Part shown: positions 52,010 through 63,291 of the stretch, piece by piece
Numbering within the stretch: the first letter of the stretch is position 1
Layout of the letters: each line of letters begins with the position of its first letter
NCBI RefSeq assembly: GCF_013415845.1
Contig: NZ_CP058907.1
Coordinates: 1,178,001-1,242,000, forward strand
Length of the DNA: 64,000 bases
Origin: Rhodopseudomonas palustris
Lineage (GTDB): Bacteria; Pseudomonadota; Alphaproteobacteria; Rhizobiales; Xanthobacteraceae
Direction of reading: 5' to 3'
Program-made: the position numbers and the translations under genes
The notes under the pieces: generated by a model
What the model saw: only the letters and a program-made list of their open reading frames with translations
Databases searched by the model: none
Told to the model about the DNA's origin: nothing

Positions 52010-53674
52010 GTGTGGAATCAAATCTATAATCCACTTGGCAGCGCCGCTTTGTCGACCCTGGCGGCGGCCGTTCCCGTGGTTACGCTGCTGGTGCTGATCG
52101 CGAGCGGCAAGGTGAAGGCTCACCTTGCCGCGATCATCGCTCTGGTGCTCGCCAACGCGGTGGCGATCTTCGTATTTACGATGCCGGCCAACATGTCGGT
52201 GCGCGCCTCGCTACTCGGTGTCGTCACCGGCTTCTTCCCGATTGGCTGGATCGTTCTCAACGTCATCTTTCTCTATCGGGTCACCGTGGCGACCGGCCGG
52301 TTCGAGCTGCTGCAGCGGGCGATCGGTGGTGTCACCACCGACCGCCGACTGCAGCTACTCCTGATCGCGTTTGCGTTCGGCGCATTCTTCGAAGGTGCAT
52401 CCGGGTTCGGCACGCCGGTCGCGATCACCGGTGCCGTGCTGATCGGCCTCGGCTTCTCGCCGCTCGCCGCCTCGGGCCTGTCGCTGATCGCCAACACCGC
52501 GCCGGTCGCCTACGGGGCGCTCGGCACGCCGATTCAGGGCCTCGCCTCGGTCACTGGCCTCGATCCCTACATCCTCGGCGCGATGGTCGGCCGGCAACTG
52601 CCGTTCTTCTCGCTGCTGGTGCCGTTCTGGCTGATCTGGGCGTTCGCGGGCTTCCGCGGCATGATGCAGATCTGGCCGGCGATCCTGGTCACCGGCGTGT
52701 CGTTCGCGGTCCCGCAATTCCTGATCTCGAACTACATCAATCCCTGGATCGTCGACATCGGCGCCTCGCTGATCTCGATGGGCTGCCTGATCCTGTTCCT
52801 GAAAGTGTGGCAGCCGAAAGAGCTGTGGCTGTCGCCGAAGCTGCGCAGCCACGATCCCTCCACCGAAACCATGGCCCCGCCGAAAGAGCTGAGCCGGGCT
52901 CCGCTGACGCAGACGCAGCTGTGGGGCGCGCTGCTGCCGTGGATCATCGTCTGCATCGTGATGCTGATCTGGGGCACCGGCCTGTTCAAGAGCTGGGCGA
53001 ATTCGATCTTCGTCTGGAACTATCCCGTCCCTGAACTCGACAAGATGATCATGAAGGTGCCGCCGGTGGCCGCGAAGCCGACGCCAGAGGGCGCGGTGTT
53101 CTCGTTCACCTATCTGTCGTTCACCGGCACCGGCATGTTGATCGCGGCGCTGATCTCCGGCCTCCTGATGGGCGTATCGCCCGGCAGGATGGCGGCCGAG
53201 TATGGCCGCACCATCAAGGTCTGCGCGATCTCGCTGATCACCATCTCGGCGATGCTGGCGATCGGCACGTTGACCCGTCTGTCCGGCGTCGACGCGACGT
53301 TGGGCTTAGCCTTCGCGGCGACCGGCGTGTTGTATCCGTTCTTCGGCACGTTGCTCGGCTGGCTTGGCGTGGCGCTGACCGGATCGGACACCGCCTCCAA
53401 TGTGCTGTTCGGCAATCTGCAGAAGATCACCTCCGAGCAGCTCGGCCTGTCTCCGATCCTGATGGGCGCCGCCAACTCATCCGGCGGTGTGATGGGCAAG
53501 ATGATCGATGCTCAGTCGATCGTCGTCGCGTCGACCGCGACCAACTGGTACGGCCGCGAAGGCACGATCCTGCGCTACGTGTTCCTGCACTCGATTGCGC
53601 TCGCGTGTCTGGTCGGCGTGCTGGTGATGCTGCAGGCCTATGTCTATCCGTTCACCGCGATGGTCTTGAAGTAA
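52010..53674 (+). CDS. lctP: L-lactate/glycolate permease (LctP family)
   Basis: A 554-aa inner-membrane protein with at least twelve hydrophobic segments. FGAFFEGASGFGTPVAITGA and the later TGSDTASNVLFGNLQ are LctP signatures. The GTG start at 52010 has AGGGAGAG upstream. LctP-type permeases import L-lactate, D-lactate and glycolate. glcDEF lies 5 kb away, so glycolate is a plausible substrate. A good terminator follows. Confidence 0.93.
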   Translation: MWNQIYNPLGSAALSTLAAAVPVVTLLVLIASGKVKAHLAAIIALVLANAVAIFVFTMPANMSVRASLLGVVTGFFPIGWIVLNVIFLYRVTVATGRFELLQRAIGGVTTDRRLQLLLIAFAFGAFFEGASGFGTPVAITGAVLIGLGFSPLAASGLSLIANTAPVAYGALGTPIQGLASVTGLDPYILGAMVGRQLPFFSLLVPFWLIWAFAGFRGMMQIWPAILVTGVSFAVPQFLISNYINPWIVDIGASLISMGCLILFLKVWQPKELWLSPKLRSHDPSTETMAPPKELSRAPLTQTQLWGALLPWIIVCIVMLIWGTGLFKSWANSIFVWNYPVPELDKMIMKVPPVAAKPTPEGAVFSFTYLSFTGTGMLIAALISGLLMGVSPGRMAAEYGRTIKVCAISLITISAMLAIGTLTRLSGVDATLGLAFAATGVLYPFFGTLLGWLGVALTGSDTASNVLFGNLQKITSEQLGLSPILMGAANSSGGVMGKMIDAQSIVVASTATNWYGREGTILRYVFLHSIALACLVGVLVMLQAYVYPFTAMVLK

Positions 53675-53699
53675 CGCAAGCCAGCGCTGAATTGCGCCA

Positions 53700-53731
53700 A
53701 AGCCCCGCGGTCTCGGTCGCGGGGCTTTTCG
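53700..53731 (+). terminator. rho-independent terminator after lctP
   Basis: AAGCCCCGCG, loop GTCTCGGT, CGCGGGGCTTTTCG. A 10-bp stem with a short T-run. Confidence 0.9.
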
Positions 53732-53818
53732 TTGCAGGCTTCTCTGGTGCCGCGGTCTGGCCAAGCCGGTGCGGTTCGCGATAAACAGCGGACCTTCCTG
53801 AACAACGGCCGAGGCACC

Positions 53819-54235
53819 ATGCACTGTCAGTCGATCTTCCGTTTCGTCGCCATTGCCGTGGTGCTGGCAGCCAGCCTCTCGACGCCGTCGCTTGCGCAAT
53901 CCGACCAGGAGTTTCCGTTCGGTCTGGAACTGACCTTGGATGCGCCGCCGAAGCCGGGTTCGAAGCGGATTCCGAATTTGGAAATCGGCGACCAGGGGAG
54001 CGTGCGGCTGGAGCTGTGGTGCAAGGGCGGCGTTGGGCAGTTCTCGGTCGCCGGCAGCACCGTGATCTTCATGCCGGGCGCGATCGAGGATCGCAATTGT
54101 CCGGCGGACCGCGCTCAGGCGGATGATGCGCTGGTCGCAGCGCTTGCCGCGGCGACCAGCTGGAGCCGGCAAGGCGATTTCGTGAACTTCACCGGTGGTC
54201 CGCAGCCGCTGCGGTTCCACCTCAACACGAACTAA
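53819..54235 (+). CDS. exported META/HslJ-like protein
   Basis: A 138-aa protein with a signal peptide (about residues 1-28, ending SLAQS). The mature part is beta-rich with a central ELWCKGGVGQFSVAGSTVIF and a final FVNFTGGPQPLRFHLN, which fit a META-type fold by overall pattern but no family motif is certain. The start at ATG 53819 gives the cleanest signal peptide. It converges on the FAD oxidoreductase gene with two bases between stops. Confidence 0.6.
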   Translation: MHCQSIFRFVAIAVVLAASLSTPSLAQSDQEFPFGLELTLDAPPKPGSKRIPNLEIGDQGSVRLELWCKGGVGQFSVAGSTVIFMPGAIEDRNCPADRAQADDALVAALAAATSWSRQGDFVNFTGGPQPLRFHLNTN

Positions 54236-54237
54236 GG

Positions 54238-55743
54238 CTATTTCCGATCCTGCAGGATCAGCTCGGCGCATCCTTCCGCCGCCTGCACCACGCCGCTGTA
54301 GCCGCCGATGCCCGCATAAGCCGACGACAGGTATAGGCCGGGCAGGGCTGTGCGCGGGGTGCGATAGGGCGCATCCGAGTTCGGCAGCAGCGGCGCAAAG
54401 CCGTAGACCGCGCCCTGCGGCGCGCCGAGATATTGCTGTACCGAGTAGGCGGTGTTGAACGCCGCCGCCGTCACCGCGCCGGCGAGGCCCGGATAGCTGC
54501 GGTCGAGATGAGAGAGGAGCGCCTGCTGCCAGCGGGCGCGCTTGGCCCGATAAGTATCCTGATCGAGGCCGTCCCAGTTCGACACCCGGTCGGGGCCAAC
54601 CACCGACAGCACGTAAGGCGGCGACGGCACGCCGGAATCGATCGCGGTGTAGTCGGCGATCGCCAGCGGCGGCATCCGCGCACCCGGCTCGTCCGCCATC
54701 AGCGTCTTGGCTTCGGCGTAGGATGCCAGTGTCGTCATCCAGTCCGGCAGCAACTGCGTGGCGTAGCTGCTGACACCGAATTCGCGAGGCGGCCTGGACA
54801 GGCCGAGCGTCAGCGCGAACAGCGAGAGCGAGGGTGTCCGATCGGCGTAGCTGTCGGTGAGCAGCTTGGCCTGGTCGGCAGGAAGCAGGCTTGCCAGCGT
54901 CGAAGGCGCGGCATTGCCGATCACCGTCGAGGCCTCGGCGGTCTGCGGATCGCCGCCGTCGCGGGCGATGTGGGTGACCTGATGCGGGCCGCCATGATCG
55001 CCCATCACCACGCCGGAGACGACGCGGCGGAGCAGTACCTCGCCGCCGGCCTTGCGCACCGCGCGGGCCAGTGCGCTCGACAGCCGCTGCGAGCCGCCCT
55101 GAATGAAGCGCGCGCCGCTGAGCAGGAAGCTGCCCTGCACCATCGCGAACGGCACCCACCACAGCGCGGCGATATCATCGTGAACGTAGGACAGGTTGCC
55201 GGCGACCGCGCACTTCACCGCTTCGTCGTCGCCGAACAGCGCCTGCAACTTGTCGCCGAGCGGCGCGTGCCAATCGGGATACTCCGGCGCCAGTGCCAGC
55301 ACGGCGTCCAGGCCGCCATCGCCGAGCGTTCCGGCAAGGCGTTCGAGTTCGCCGAGCCATTGTGCGATCCCGGCGCTCGCGTGGGGGAAGCGCTGGTTCA
55401 GCGCGTCGCGGGCAGCGGCGAATTCGTCTGGGAGCGTGAAGGGTTCGCCAACCGGACCGCCGCGCATCTGATACAGCGCCCCGGCTGGAATCCACTGCAC
55501 GGCGTCGAGCACGCCGGCGCGGCTCAAGGCGCGGTGTTTCGGATCGCGGCCGTGCTGCGGGTTGCCGGTAATGTGCAGCGAGCCTTCGACGAACAGTTCG
55601 CCGGCCTTGTAGCTCGAGGCTGCGCCGCCGACCGAGTTGCCGCGCTCGATCACCAGTACCTTGCGGCCTTCGCGGGCCAGGATCGCGCCCGCAGTCAGGC
55701 CGCCGAGCCCGGCGCCAATTACCACTGCATCAAAGCGCGTCAT
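54238..55743 (-). CDS. phytoene-desaturase-like FAD oxidoreductase
   Basis: A 501-aa flavoprotein with the N-terminal dinucleotide motif VVIGAGLGGLTAGAILAREG and the C-terminal LYLSSAYAGIGGYSGVVQAA, the pattern of CrtI/CrtO-type and retinol saturase-like enzymes. It resembles carotenoid or polyisoprenoid oxidoreductases, but no carotenoid genes are adjacent, so the substrate is open. ATG 55743 is used; the ribosome binding site is weak. Confidence 0.82.
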   Translation of the reverse strand: MTRFDAVVIGAGLGGLTAGAILAREGRKVLVIERGNSVGGAASSYKAGELFVEGSLHITGNPQHGRDPKHRALSRAGVLDAVQWIPAGALYQMRGGPVGEPFTLPDEFAAARDALNQRFPHASAGIAQWLGELERLAGTLGDGGLDAVLALAPEYPDWHAPLGDKLQALFGDDEAVKCAVAGNLSYVHDDIAALWWVPFAMVQGSFLLSGARFIQGGSQRLSSALARAVRKAGGEVLLRRVVSGVVMGDHGGPHQVTHIARDGGDPQTAEASTVIGNAAPSTLASLLPADQAKLLTDSYADRTPSLSLFALTLGLSRPPREFGVSSYATQLLPDWMTTLASYAEAKTLMADEPGARMPPLAIADYTAIDSGVPSPPYVLSVVGPDRVSNWDGLDQDTYRAKRARWQQALLSHLDRSYPGLAGAVTAAAFNTAYSVQQYLGAPQGAVYGFAPLLPNSDAPYRTPRTALPGLYLSSAYAGIGGYSGVVQAAEGCAELILQDRK

Positions 55744-55855
55744 TCAGCCGATCATCCTGCCATCCAAGGGAAGCGCTTCATTGCCGCATTGCAGCGGCAT
55801 GTCAAATCGCGGTTCCATGACCTGGCGACGGCCGATCCTGGGCGCTTGCTGCGCG

Positions 55856-57049
55856 CTATTGCCAAGTCGAGCTTTCGGAATCCCAACGCTGGCCTTTGAG
55901 CTCCTTGGCGAGAGCCGCGACCGCGCCGCCATCGGTGCGGGGCTCACCTTCCTCTTCGCCGGGAGCGTCGTCGTTGAGGCCGAGCCGCGGCGGCGCGTTC
56001 TCATCGACGGTGGTGTCGCTGGCGTTGCCGAGCCACAGCATCAGCTTGTCGGTGCCGCCCGGCTTGTCGGCGCTGACCAGCGCCTCGACTGTGATCACCT
56101 CGGTGAGCTGCAGCGCCGGGAACGTCTCGCTCGGCCGCTTGAAGGTCATCTTCAGCTTGCCGCTTGCGTCGTCCCACACCGCCGAGGCGAGCTTGGCTTC
56201 CAGCGTCTGCGACAGGGTGGCGGTGATGGTATTGGCGATCTTCTCGCGATTGATCTTGCCGCCATCGCGCCAGCCCGCCGCCGGGAACAGGACGGTGCGG
56301 TCCATGTCGACGATGCCGTTGGTCCAGCCGGCTGCGGCAACGCCGGGGAACGCCTTGGCCTTGGCGATCACCGCAGCGGCGCGTTCCGGATCGACGGTGA
56401 GGTTGACCACCAGCTTGCCGGCGCGCAGCGCGTCGCAGCCGATGCTGAGGCTCGACAGCGACACTTCGACGTTCTCGGTCTTCAGCGTCTTCAGGAAGTC
56501 CGAAGCGCCTTCGAGCGCGACGCGAACCCCGACGGCTTCCGGCGACACCGCGGTAAAGTCCTTCGGTGCCTGCGCGATGCTGTCGTCGACGGACTGGTTC
56601 TCCTGGAATTCCTTCTCGCTGAGATCGGCATTGTCGGTCGAGGTGATCTCGTGCGTGGCGGTTCCGATCCCGATCACGCCTTTGAAGTCGTATGTCTCGC
56701 CATTCGGCCTCTGCTGCAGGCTCACCGACACCGGCGCCTTGCCGGCGAGCGTCTGGGTCGTCCCGGTCAGGGCCTGGCCGTTCGGAGTCAGGGTGACGAC
56801 GAAGCGGTCGCGGCGGTCCGAGGTCTTCGACGGCGAATAGCAGACGTCGAGCTCGGCGGAGGTGACCGTCTTGCCCTGGCGCTTCTCCTTCAGGATGACG
56901 TCGGCGCCGTCCATGAAGCCATCGATGGCGGTGAAATAGCGCGTCTCGTTGGCCGGCGGCGCTGCCGATTTGGTCGCGGACTTGCTCTGGGCCAGGGCGA
57001 CATCGGTCGCCGGCAGCAGGGCCAGCAGGCTGAACAGGAATGCGCGCAT
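55856..57049 (-). CDS. exported protein of unknown function
   Basis: A 397-aa protein with a signal peptide (about residues 1-20, LFSLLALLPATDVALA). The mature part has no Cys pair or metal motif; it has a repeated sense of beta-strand plus acidic tail (GEEEGEPRTDGG). The start at ATG 57049 gives the signal peptide. No family was recognised. It lies between the FAD oxidoreductase gene and the groESL terminator on the same strand. Confidence 0.7.
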   Translation of the reverse strand: MRAFLFSLLALLPATDVALAQSKSATKSAAPPANETRYFTAIDGFMDGADVILKEKRQGKTVTSAELDVCYSPSKTSDRRDRFVVTLTPNGQALTGTTQTLAGKAPVSVSLQQRPNGETYDFKGVIGIGTATHEITSTDNADLSEKEFQENQSVDDSIAQAPKDFTAVSPEAVGVRVALEGASDFLKTLKTENVEVSLSSLSIGCDALRAGKLVVNLTVDPERAAAVIAKAKAFPGVAAAGWTNGIVDMDRTVLFPAAGWRDGGKINREKIANTITATLSQTLEAKLASAVWDDASGKLKMTFKRPSETFPALQLTEVITVEALVSADKPGGTDKLMLWLGNASDTTVDENAPPRLGLNDDAPGEEEGEPRTDGGAVAALAKELKGQRWDSESSTWQ

Positions 57050-57201
57050 CACATGAACCTCGCGAGAATCAGGCTGCATCGAACCTAGAGCTTTTTGGGA
57101 GCCGAGTGGACAACGGTTCGCTGGGACACAACGCGCCAGAACCGGAAATGCTCTAGTCGATTCGAATTGCATCCGAACCAAGGCGCGCGAGGTGCGGCGC
57201 C

Positions 57202-57232
57202 AAAAAGCAAGGCCGCCCGGAGGCGGCCTTGC
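57202..57232 (-). terminator. rho-independent terminator of groESL
   Basis: On the minus strand CAAGGCCGCC, loop TCC, GGGCGGCCTTG is followed by CTTTTTGG. A strong GC stem and T-run 30 bases after groEL. Confidence 0.9.
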
Positions 57233-57263
57233 ATGATCGATCTTCAGTGCGAGAGGGGTGGGC

Positions 57264-58907
<1,644 letters not shown>

Positions 58908-58946
58908 TCATTCGCTCCTGATATCTCGATACTGTCGCGATGCGGC

Positions 58947-59243
58947 TCAGCCGACCACGCCCATGATGTCCGACTCCTTCATGATCAGGAGTTCTTCGCC
59001 GTCCAGCTTGATCTCGGTGCCCGACCACTTGCCGAACAGCACGCGATCGCCGACCTTGACGTCGATCGGGGTCAGCTTGCCGGTCTCGTCGCGGCCGCCC
59101 GGGCCGACGGCGATCACCTGACCTTCCTGCGGCTTCTCCTTGGCGGAGTCCGGGATGATGATGCCGCCCTTGGTCTTGGTTTCGGCGTCGATACGCTTCA
59201 CCACGACACGGTCATGGAGAGGACGAAAATTGATTTTAGCCAT
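58947..59243 (-). CDS. groES: co-chaperonin GroES
   Basis: A 98-aa protein starting [20 protein letters not shown], with the mobile loop [21 protein letters not shown] and the roof region [17 protein letters not shown]. First gene of the operon; 39 bases before groEL. Promoter and CIRCE lie upstream. Confidence 0.97.
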   Translation of the reverse strand: MAKINFRPLHDRVVVKRIDAETKTKGGIIIPDSAKEKPQEGQVIAVGPGGRDETGKLTPIDVKVGDRVLFGKWSGTEIKLDGEELLIMKESDIMGVVG

Positions 59244-59323
59244 GGGCTATCCTGTGTGTTGCTGGAGGGGCTTTGGCGTTCGAGTGCCGGTTCGTGATCG
59301 CGGCTCGTGTTCGCGTCCGCGTG

Positions 59324-59350
59324 TTGGCAGTCGTACTGCAAGAGTGCTAA
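59324..59350. promoter_or_regulatory. CIRCE element (HrcA operator) of groESL
   Basis: TTGGCAGTC, nine bases, GAGTGCTAA. The right half-site is exact; the left differs from TTAGCACTC at two positions. It lies 81 bases before the groES start and just after the -10. Confidence 0.88.
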
Positions 59351-59361
59351 TTGTGCGCTCG

Positions 59362-59390
59362 GGAATATGGCCTGCTGCTGTTTCTGTCAA
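59362..59390 (-). promoter_or_regulatory. sigma-70-like promoter of groESL
   Basis: On the minus strand TTGACA (59390-59385), 17-base spacer, TATTCC (59367-59362). The start of transcription would fall near 59355, so CIRCE overlaps the initial transcribed bases. Confidence 0.75.
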
Positions 59391-59540
59391 GCTGACGGGC
59401 TTAAGGGCTTGGTGATGCCGGTGTAAGATGCTCCGTCCGCCGGACGGGACACCGTTCATCGGCGCGACCGCATTGCCTGCTGTGGCATTTTGCGGTTGTG
59501 TGGTTTAGGGGCGAACGGGGCGTTTGCTCGGGGAGAAATC

Positions 59541-60056
59541 ATGGTCAATTCACGCAACGCACGCGCGTCGCTCAATCTGGGCATGGCGTCGCTGATGGCG
59601 CTGGGACTCGGCGCGTGCGGCAGCATCGGTGGCTTCGGCCTTGGCGGTTCGCAGCCGGCTGCTGTGCAGGAGCCAGCTGCGCCGCCGGAACTGCCGGCCA
59701 CCATCCGCTCGGAAGAGATCGTCGGCCGCTGGGGCCTGGCGTCGTATCTCAATCCGTCCGACCGCGCCCGCACCGAAAAGGCAGCGGTCGCGCAGTGCAA
59801 GAATCCTTACGTCATCGGTGCCGGTCCGACCGGCGGCGTGATCATGCATCTAGCCGACCAGGCGACCCCGCAGGAGCTGCGGCTGAAGGGTTCGCAAAGC
59901 GGCAAGAACTATATCGGGCCGGCCGGTCCGATCGGCGAGCAGGACCGCGAGATCGTGTCGTTCGACGGTCGCGTGATGATCACCCGCTTCGTCGACAAGG
60001 ACGCCGCCACCCGATACGGCAACATGGTCTATGTCCGCTGCGCCCCGCGCGCCTGA
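59541..60056 (+). CDS. lipoprotein of unknown function
   Basis: A 171-aa protein with a lipobox (LGLGACGS, Cys about residue 26). ATG 59541 has GGGAG upstream. The mature part is Pro/Ala-rich, then has the block IVGRWGLASYLNPSDRARTE and VIMHLADQATPQELRLKG, a beta-rich domain that recurs in alphaproteobacterial lipoproteins of unknown role. It precedes the MFS gene by 43 bases. Confidence 0.75.
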   Translation: MVNSRNARASLNLGMASLMALGLGACGSIGGFGLGGSQPAAVQEPAAPPELPATIRSEEIVGRWGLASYLNPSDRARTEKAAVAQCKNPYVIGAGPTGGVIMHLADQATPQELRLKGSQSGKNYIGPAGPIGEQDREIVSFDGRVMITRFVDKDAATRYGNMVYVRCAPRA

Positions 60057-60099
60057 CCGCTGCCACTCCCATTCCAGGCCGACCTGACTCCATGACCTC

Positions 60100-61308
60100 A
60101 TGAGTGGACTGCGCAGACTGGTGTCCGGACCGGAACGCGCAGTCGGCGTTCTGGCGGTCACCCAGATTCTGTGCTGGGGCATGCTGATCTATCCGCCGGT
60201 CTTGACCATGCCGCATCTGGCTGCGGCGCACGGCTGGTCGTTGGCGTTCGGCATGTCTGGGTTTTCGCTGGCCCTTGTGATCTCCGGCATCCTGTCGCCG
60301 ATCGTCGGCGGTCTGATCGACCGCCACGGCGGCAACGTGGTGATGGCGCCGGGAGCGTTGGTCGGCGCGCTCGGCATGGTGCTGATTGCCGGCATCGATC
60401 TGTGGCCGGTGTATTTCGTTGGCTGGGCTCTGCTCGGCGTTGCGATGGCCTCGACCCTGTACGATCCGGCATTCGCCACGCTGGCGCGGCTGTTCGGCAC
60501 CACGGCCCGGCGGCAGATCACTTTCGTCACTTTTGCGGGCGGCTTCGCCTCGACCGTCGGCTGGCCGGCGACCCATCTGCTGCTCGACAATGTCGGTTGG
60601 CGCGGCACTTACTTCGCCTTCGCGGCGGTGCTGGCCTGCGTGGTCGCGCCGCTGCACGGCTTGGTGCTGCCGCGCAAGGCGGCGCCATCGGTCGCCGCGC
60701 CGAGTCCGAATCCGCATCTGATGCCGGCGGAGCCGCTGCGCCCGGAGGGGCGTCCGTTCGTGCTGATCGCGACCGCGTTTGCGATCTACGCCCTGATGCT
60801 GTCCGGGGTGACGTCGAACCTGCTGGCGATGTTTCAGCGCGGCGGCCTCGACGCCGGCACCGTCGTGACGCTCGGCGCGCTGTTCGGTCCTTCTCAGGTC
60901 GCAGCCCGGCTCGCGGACTTCCTGCTCGCCGGTCGGACGCATCCGCTGTGGATCGCGCGCGGGGCGGTGGGGCTGATGGCCTGTTCGTTCGCCATGCTGG
61001 CGTTTGCCGGACCGTCGGTGCTGGTCGCGGGCGTGTTCTGCGTGGCGTTCGGCGCCGCCAATGGCGTGATGACGATCGCGCGCGGCAGCCTGCCGCTGTT
61101 GATGTTCGGTGCGCAGGGCTACGGCCGGGTGATCGGCCGGATCGCACGGCCTGCGCTGTTCGTGCAGGCCTCGGCGCCGTTCATCGTGGCGGCGGCGGTG
61201 GAGCGGTTTTCCGACGCCACCGTGATCGAGGTCGGGATGGTCTGCGCCCTCGCGGCGCTGGGGTGCTTTCTGGTGCTGCAGCCGCCACGCGCCGCCGAGC
61301 GGCGCTGA
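60100..61308 (+). CDS. MFS transporter
   Basis: A 402-aa protein with about twelve hydrophobic segments. The loop between helices 2 and 3 reads GGLIDRHGGNVVMAPG, the MFS signature (G-x-x-x-D-R-x-G). A charged central loop follows at about residue 195. Substrate unknown. It converges on cheZ with 15 bases between stops. Confidence 0.88.
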   Translation: MSGLRRLVSGPERAVGVLAVTQILCWGMLIYPPVLTMPHLAAAHGWSLAFGMSGFSLALVISGILSPIVGGLIDRHGGNVVMAPGALVGALGMVLIAGIDLWPVYFVGWALLGVAMASTLYDPAFATLARLFGTTARRQITFVTFAGGFASTVGWPATHLLLDNVGWRGTYFAFAAVLACVVAPLHGLVLPRKAAPSVAAPSPNPHLMPAEPLRPEGRPFVLIATAFAIYALMLSGVTSNLLAMFQRGGLDAGTVVTLGALFGPSQVAARLADFLLAGRTHPLWIARGAVGLMACSFAMLAFAGPSVLVAGVFCVAFGAANGVMTIARGSLPLLMFGAQGYGRVIGRIARPALFVQASAPFIVAAAVERFSDATVIEVGMVCALAALGCFLVLQPPRAAERR

Positions 61309-61323
61309 GGCAACGGCTTGCGA

Positions 61324-62115
61324 TCAGTTGAACATCGCGTCGATGTCGTCCTGCGAAGCGTGGCCGTCGTCGCCGAGCGCTCGCGGACCGTTCAGCAGCT
61401 TGGCGTCGTCGTCGCGGGTGTCGACCACCGGCGGCGCGTGCGCCTTGATCTCGTCGACGCCACCCCAGATCTCCATCATCTGCACGATGTGATGCTCGAT
61501 GAACTTCATCGTGTTCATCACCTTGCTGATGCGCTGGCCGGTGAGATCCTGGAAGTTGCAGGCCTCGAAGATCGAGATCACCCGCTCCTGGATTTCTTCG
61601 CTCAGGGCCTGCTGCTGATCAGCCGAGTTGACCTTGCCGAGCGCGGTGGCGGCCTGATCGATCGCTTCCGCCGCTTCGAGGATCTGCTGCGTGGCTTCCT
61701 CGGTGCCGCCGACGACCGCGCCGAGTTCGCCGTTGACCTTGGCCATCTCCTCGCCGCTGAAGCTCTTGGAGTGCAGCACGGCGATTTCGCGCTTGGTCTG
61801 ATCGATCGCGTTGTGGATCAGATCGAGTTCGATCTTCAGCTTCTCGCACTGCTCGACCTGAGCCTTGTAGCTCGCCAGCAGTGCTTTGGTCTCTGCGGCT
61901 TCGGCCGCGAGCGAAGCGTCGATTTCCTTGTTGGTACCCGACTCGCCGGATGCGGGCGCAGGATGGACGCCGTTGACGATCTGGGCTCGGATCGCGCGTA
62001 GCTCCGCCATCAGGTCGCGATTAGTCGGACCCGCTTCGAATTCGATCGGTGCGAGCATCGGCGCTGCGCCGAGCGTAAGTTCTTCAATGCGGAAACGCTT
62101 GCGTTGGAAGGACAT
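61324..62115 (-). CDS. cheZ: CheZ, CheY-P phosphatase
   Basis: A 263-aa helical protein that speeds loss of phosphate from CheY. The phosphatase helix has EACNFQDLTGQRISKVM, in which the Asp and Gln of DLTGQ are the catalytic pair. The C-terminal SQDDIDAMFN is the CheY-binding tail. A long coiled coil fills residues about 80-180. No other che gene is seen in the window apart from the chemoreceptor at 10.8-12.6 kb. Confidence 0.9.
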   Translation of the reverse strand: MSFQRKRFRIEELTLGAAPMLAPIEFEAGPTNRDLMAELRAIRAQIVNGVHPAPASGESGTNKEIDASLAAEAAETKALLASYKAQVEQCEKLKIELDLIHNAIDQTKREIAVLHSKSFSGEEMAKVNGELGAVVGGTEEATQQILEAAEAIDQAATALGKVNSADQQQALSEEIQERVISIFEACNFQDLTGQRISKVMNTMKFIEHHIVQMMEIWGGVDEIKAHAPPVVDTRDDDAKLLNGPRALGDDGHASQDDIDAMFN

Positions 62116-62415
62116 CGGTCGGTTGATCCCAGTTCAAGGCACCGGCCTGTCGTAGCGACATCTGTTTAACGGTGCGTTGCGGATCGGAACCTGCATTTTC
62201 GCTAAGTAATCGGACGAACATACGCGCTGTTAACCATGGTGTATCGGCGTTCATCGAAAATAAACGCTGATCTCAAGAACAGGCGCTGTAGAGCGTCATG
62301 GTGAATCCGTTTGCCGTTTGCGTTTACCAAACCGATCCGGTTTTGGTTTCTGATCCGTTGCGTTCACCGCCGCAAATTTCGGCGAGTCCACGACGAAACG
62401 GTGCAGAGTACGTCG
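62116..62415. promoter_or_regulatory. divergent promoter region of cheZ and the L,D-transpeptidase (no gene)
   Basis: A 300-base gap that becomes AT-rich at 62200-62310. No repeat or clear consensus promoter was found. The ATG at 62416 is preceded by GTACGTC, a weak ribosome binding site. Confidence 0.4.
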
Positions 62416-63204
62416 ATGTTCAACAAAACTACCCTCGCATTGCTGACCAGCGTGTCCTGTCTCACCGCTGGCTATCATCCCGCCGTCGCTTACGAATTTT
62501 CATCGGGCCCGCAGCCGACGGTGGTCTATGCCGAGCCGCAGCCCGCCCCTCCGGCGCGGGTACGCACCGCCTATGCCGACCGCCCGAATATGGGCGGCGG
62601 TTTCATCGAATTCCTGTTCAGCGATGGCGCTCCGCCGCCGTCCTCGCGGTATTATCAGCGTGAGCCGGCCTATGAACAACGTCGTGAGTACATCGCGCCG
62701 ACCGCTCCGCAGCTGATGCAGGAGCAGGAAGCGGCGATCGAGCCGGCCCATCCCGAGTTCGATCCGCGCTACGAAAAGCAACTTGTTGATTACCATGGCG
62801 GCGAAAAGGCCGGCACGATCGTGATCGATACCCCGAACAAGTTCCTCTACCTCGTGCAGGGCGACGGCAAGGCGCTGCGCTACGGCGTCGGCGTCGGCCG
62901 TCCCGGCTTCACCTGGTCGGGCGTGAAGACGATCACCGCCAAGCGCGAATGGCCGGCGTGGACGCCGCCGAAGGAAATGCTGGCGCGCCGTCCCGATCTG
63001 CCGCGTCACATGGAAGGCGGGCCGGCCAATCCACTCGGCGCGCGGGCGATGTATCTCGGCTCCTCGCTGTACCGCATCCATGGCTCCAACGAGCCTTGGA
63101 CGATCGGGACCAACGTCTCGTCCGGCTGCATCCGCATGCGCAACGAGGACGTCATCGACCTGTACAGCCGCGTCGGCGTCGGCACCAAGGTGGTGGTGAT
63201 CTGA
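62416..63204 (+). CDS. L,D-transpeptidase (YkuD/ErfK family)
   Basis: A 262-aa enzyme that makes 3-3 peptidoglycan cross-links or links lipoproteins to the wall. The start at ATG 62416 gives a signal peptide (about residues 1-24). A Pro-rich linker leads to the YkuD domain (about 125-262), which has IVIDTPNKFLYLVQGDGKA and the active-site block HGSNEPWTIGTNVSSGCIRM with the catalytic Cys in SSGCIRM. It ends VGVGTKVVVI, typical of the family. Confidence 0.92.
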   Translation: MFNKTTLALLTSVSCLTAGYHPAVAYEFSSGPQPTVVYAEPQPAPPARVRTAYADRPNMGGGFIEFLFSDGAPPPSSRYYQREPAYEQRREYIAPTAPQLMQEQEAAIEPAHPEFDPRYEKQLVDYHGGEKAGTIVIDTPNKFLYLVQGDGKALRYGVGVGRPGFTWSGVKTITAKREWPAWTPPKEMLARRPDLPRHMEGGPANPLGARAMYLGSSLYRIHGSNEPWTIGTNVSSGCIRMRNEDVIDLYSRVGVGTKVVVI

Positions 63205-63236
63205 TCGCTCGAAGCGAAGGCTGAGCCGTCTTACGA

Positions 63237-63266
63237 CAACGGCCGCCCTTTTTGGGGGCGGCCGTT
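63237..63266. terminator. bidirectional terminator
   Basis: AACGGCCGCC, loop CTTTTTGGG, GGCGGCCGTT between two convergent genes. No long T-run outside the stem. Confidence 0.6.
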
Positions 63267-63291
63267 GCGCGTTGGCGGATGCTGGAGAGCG

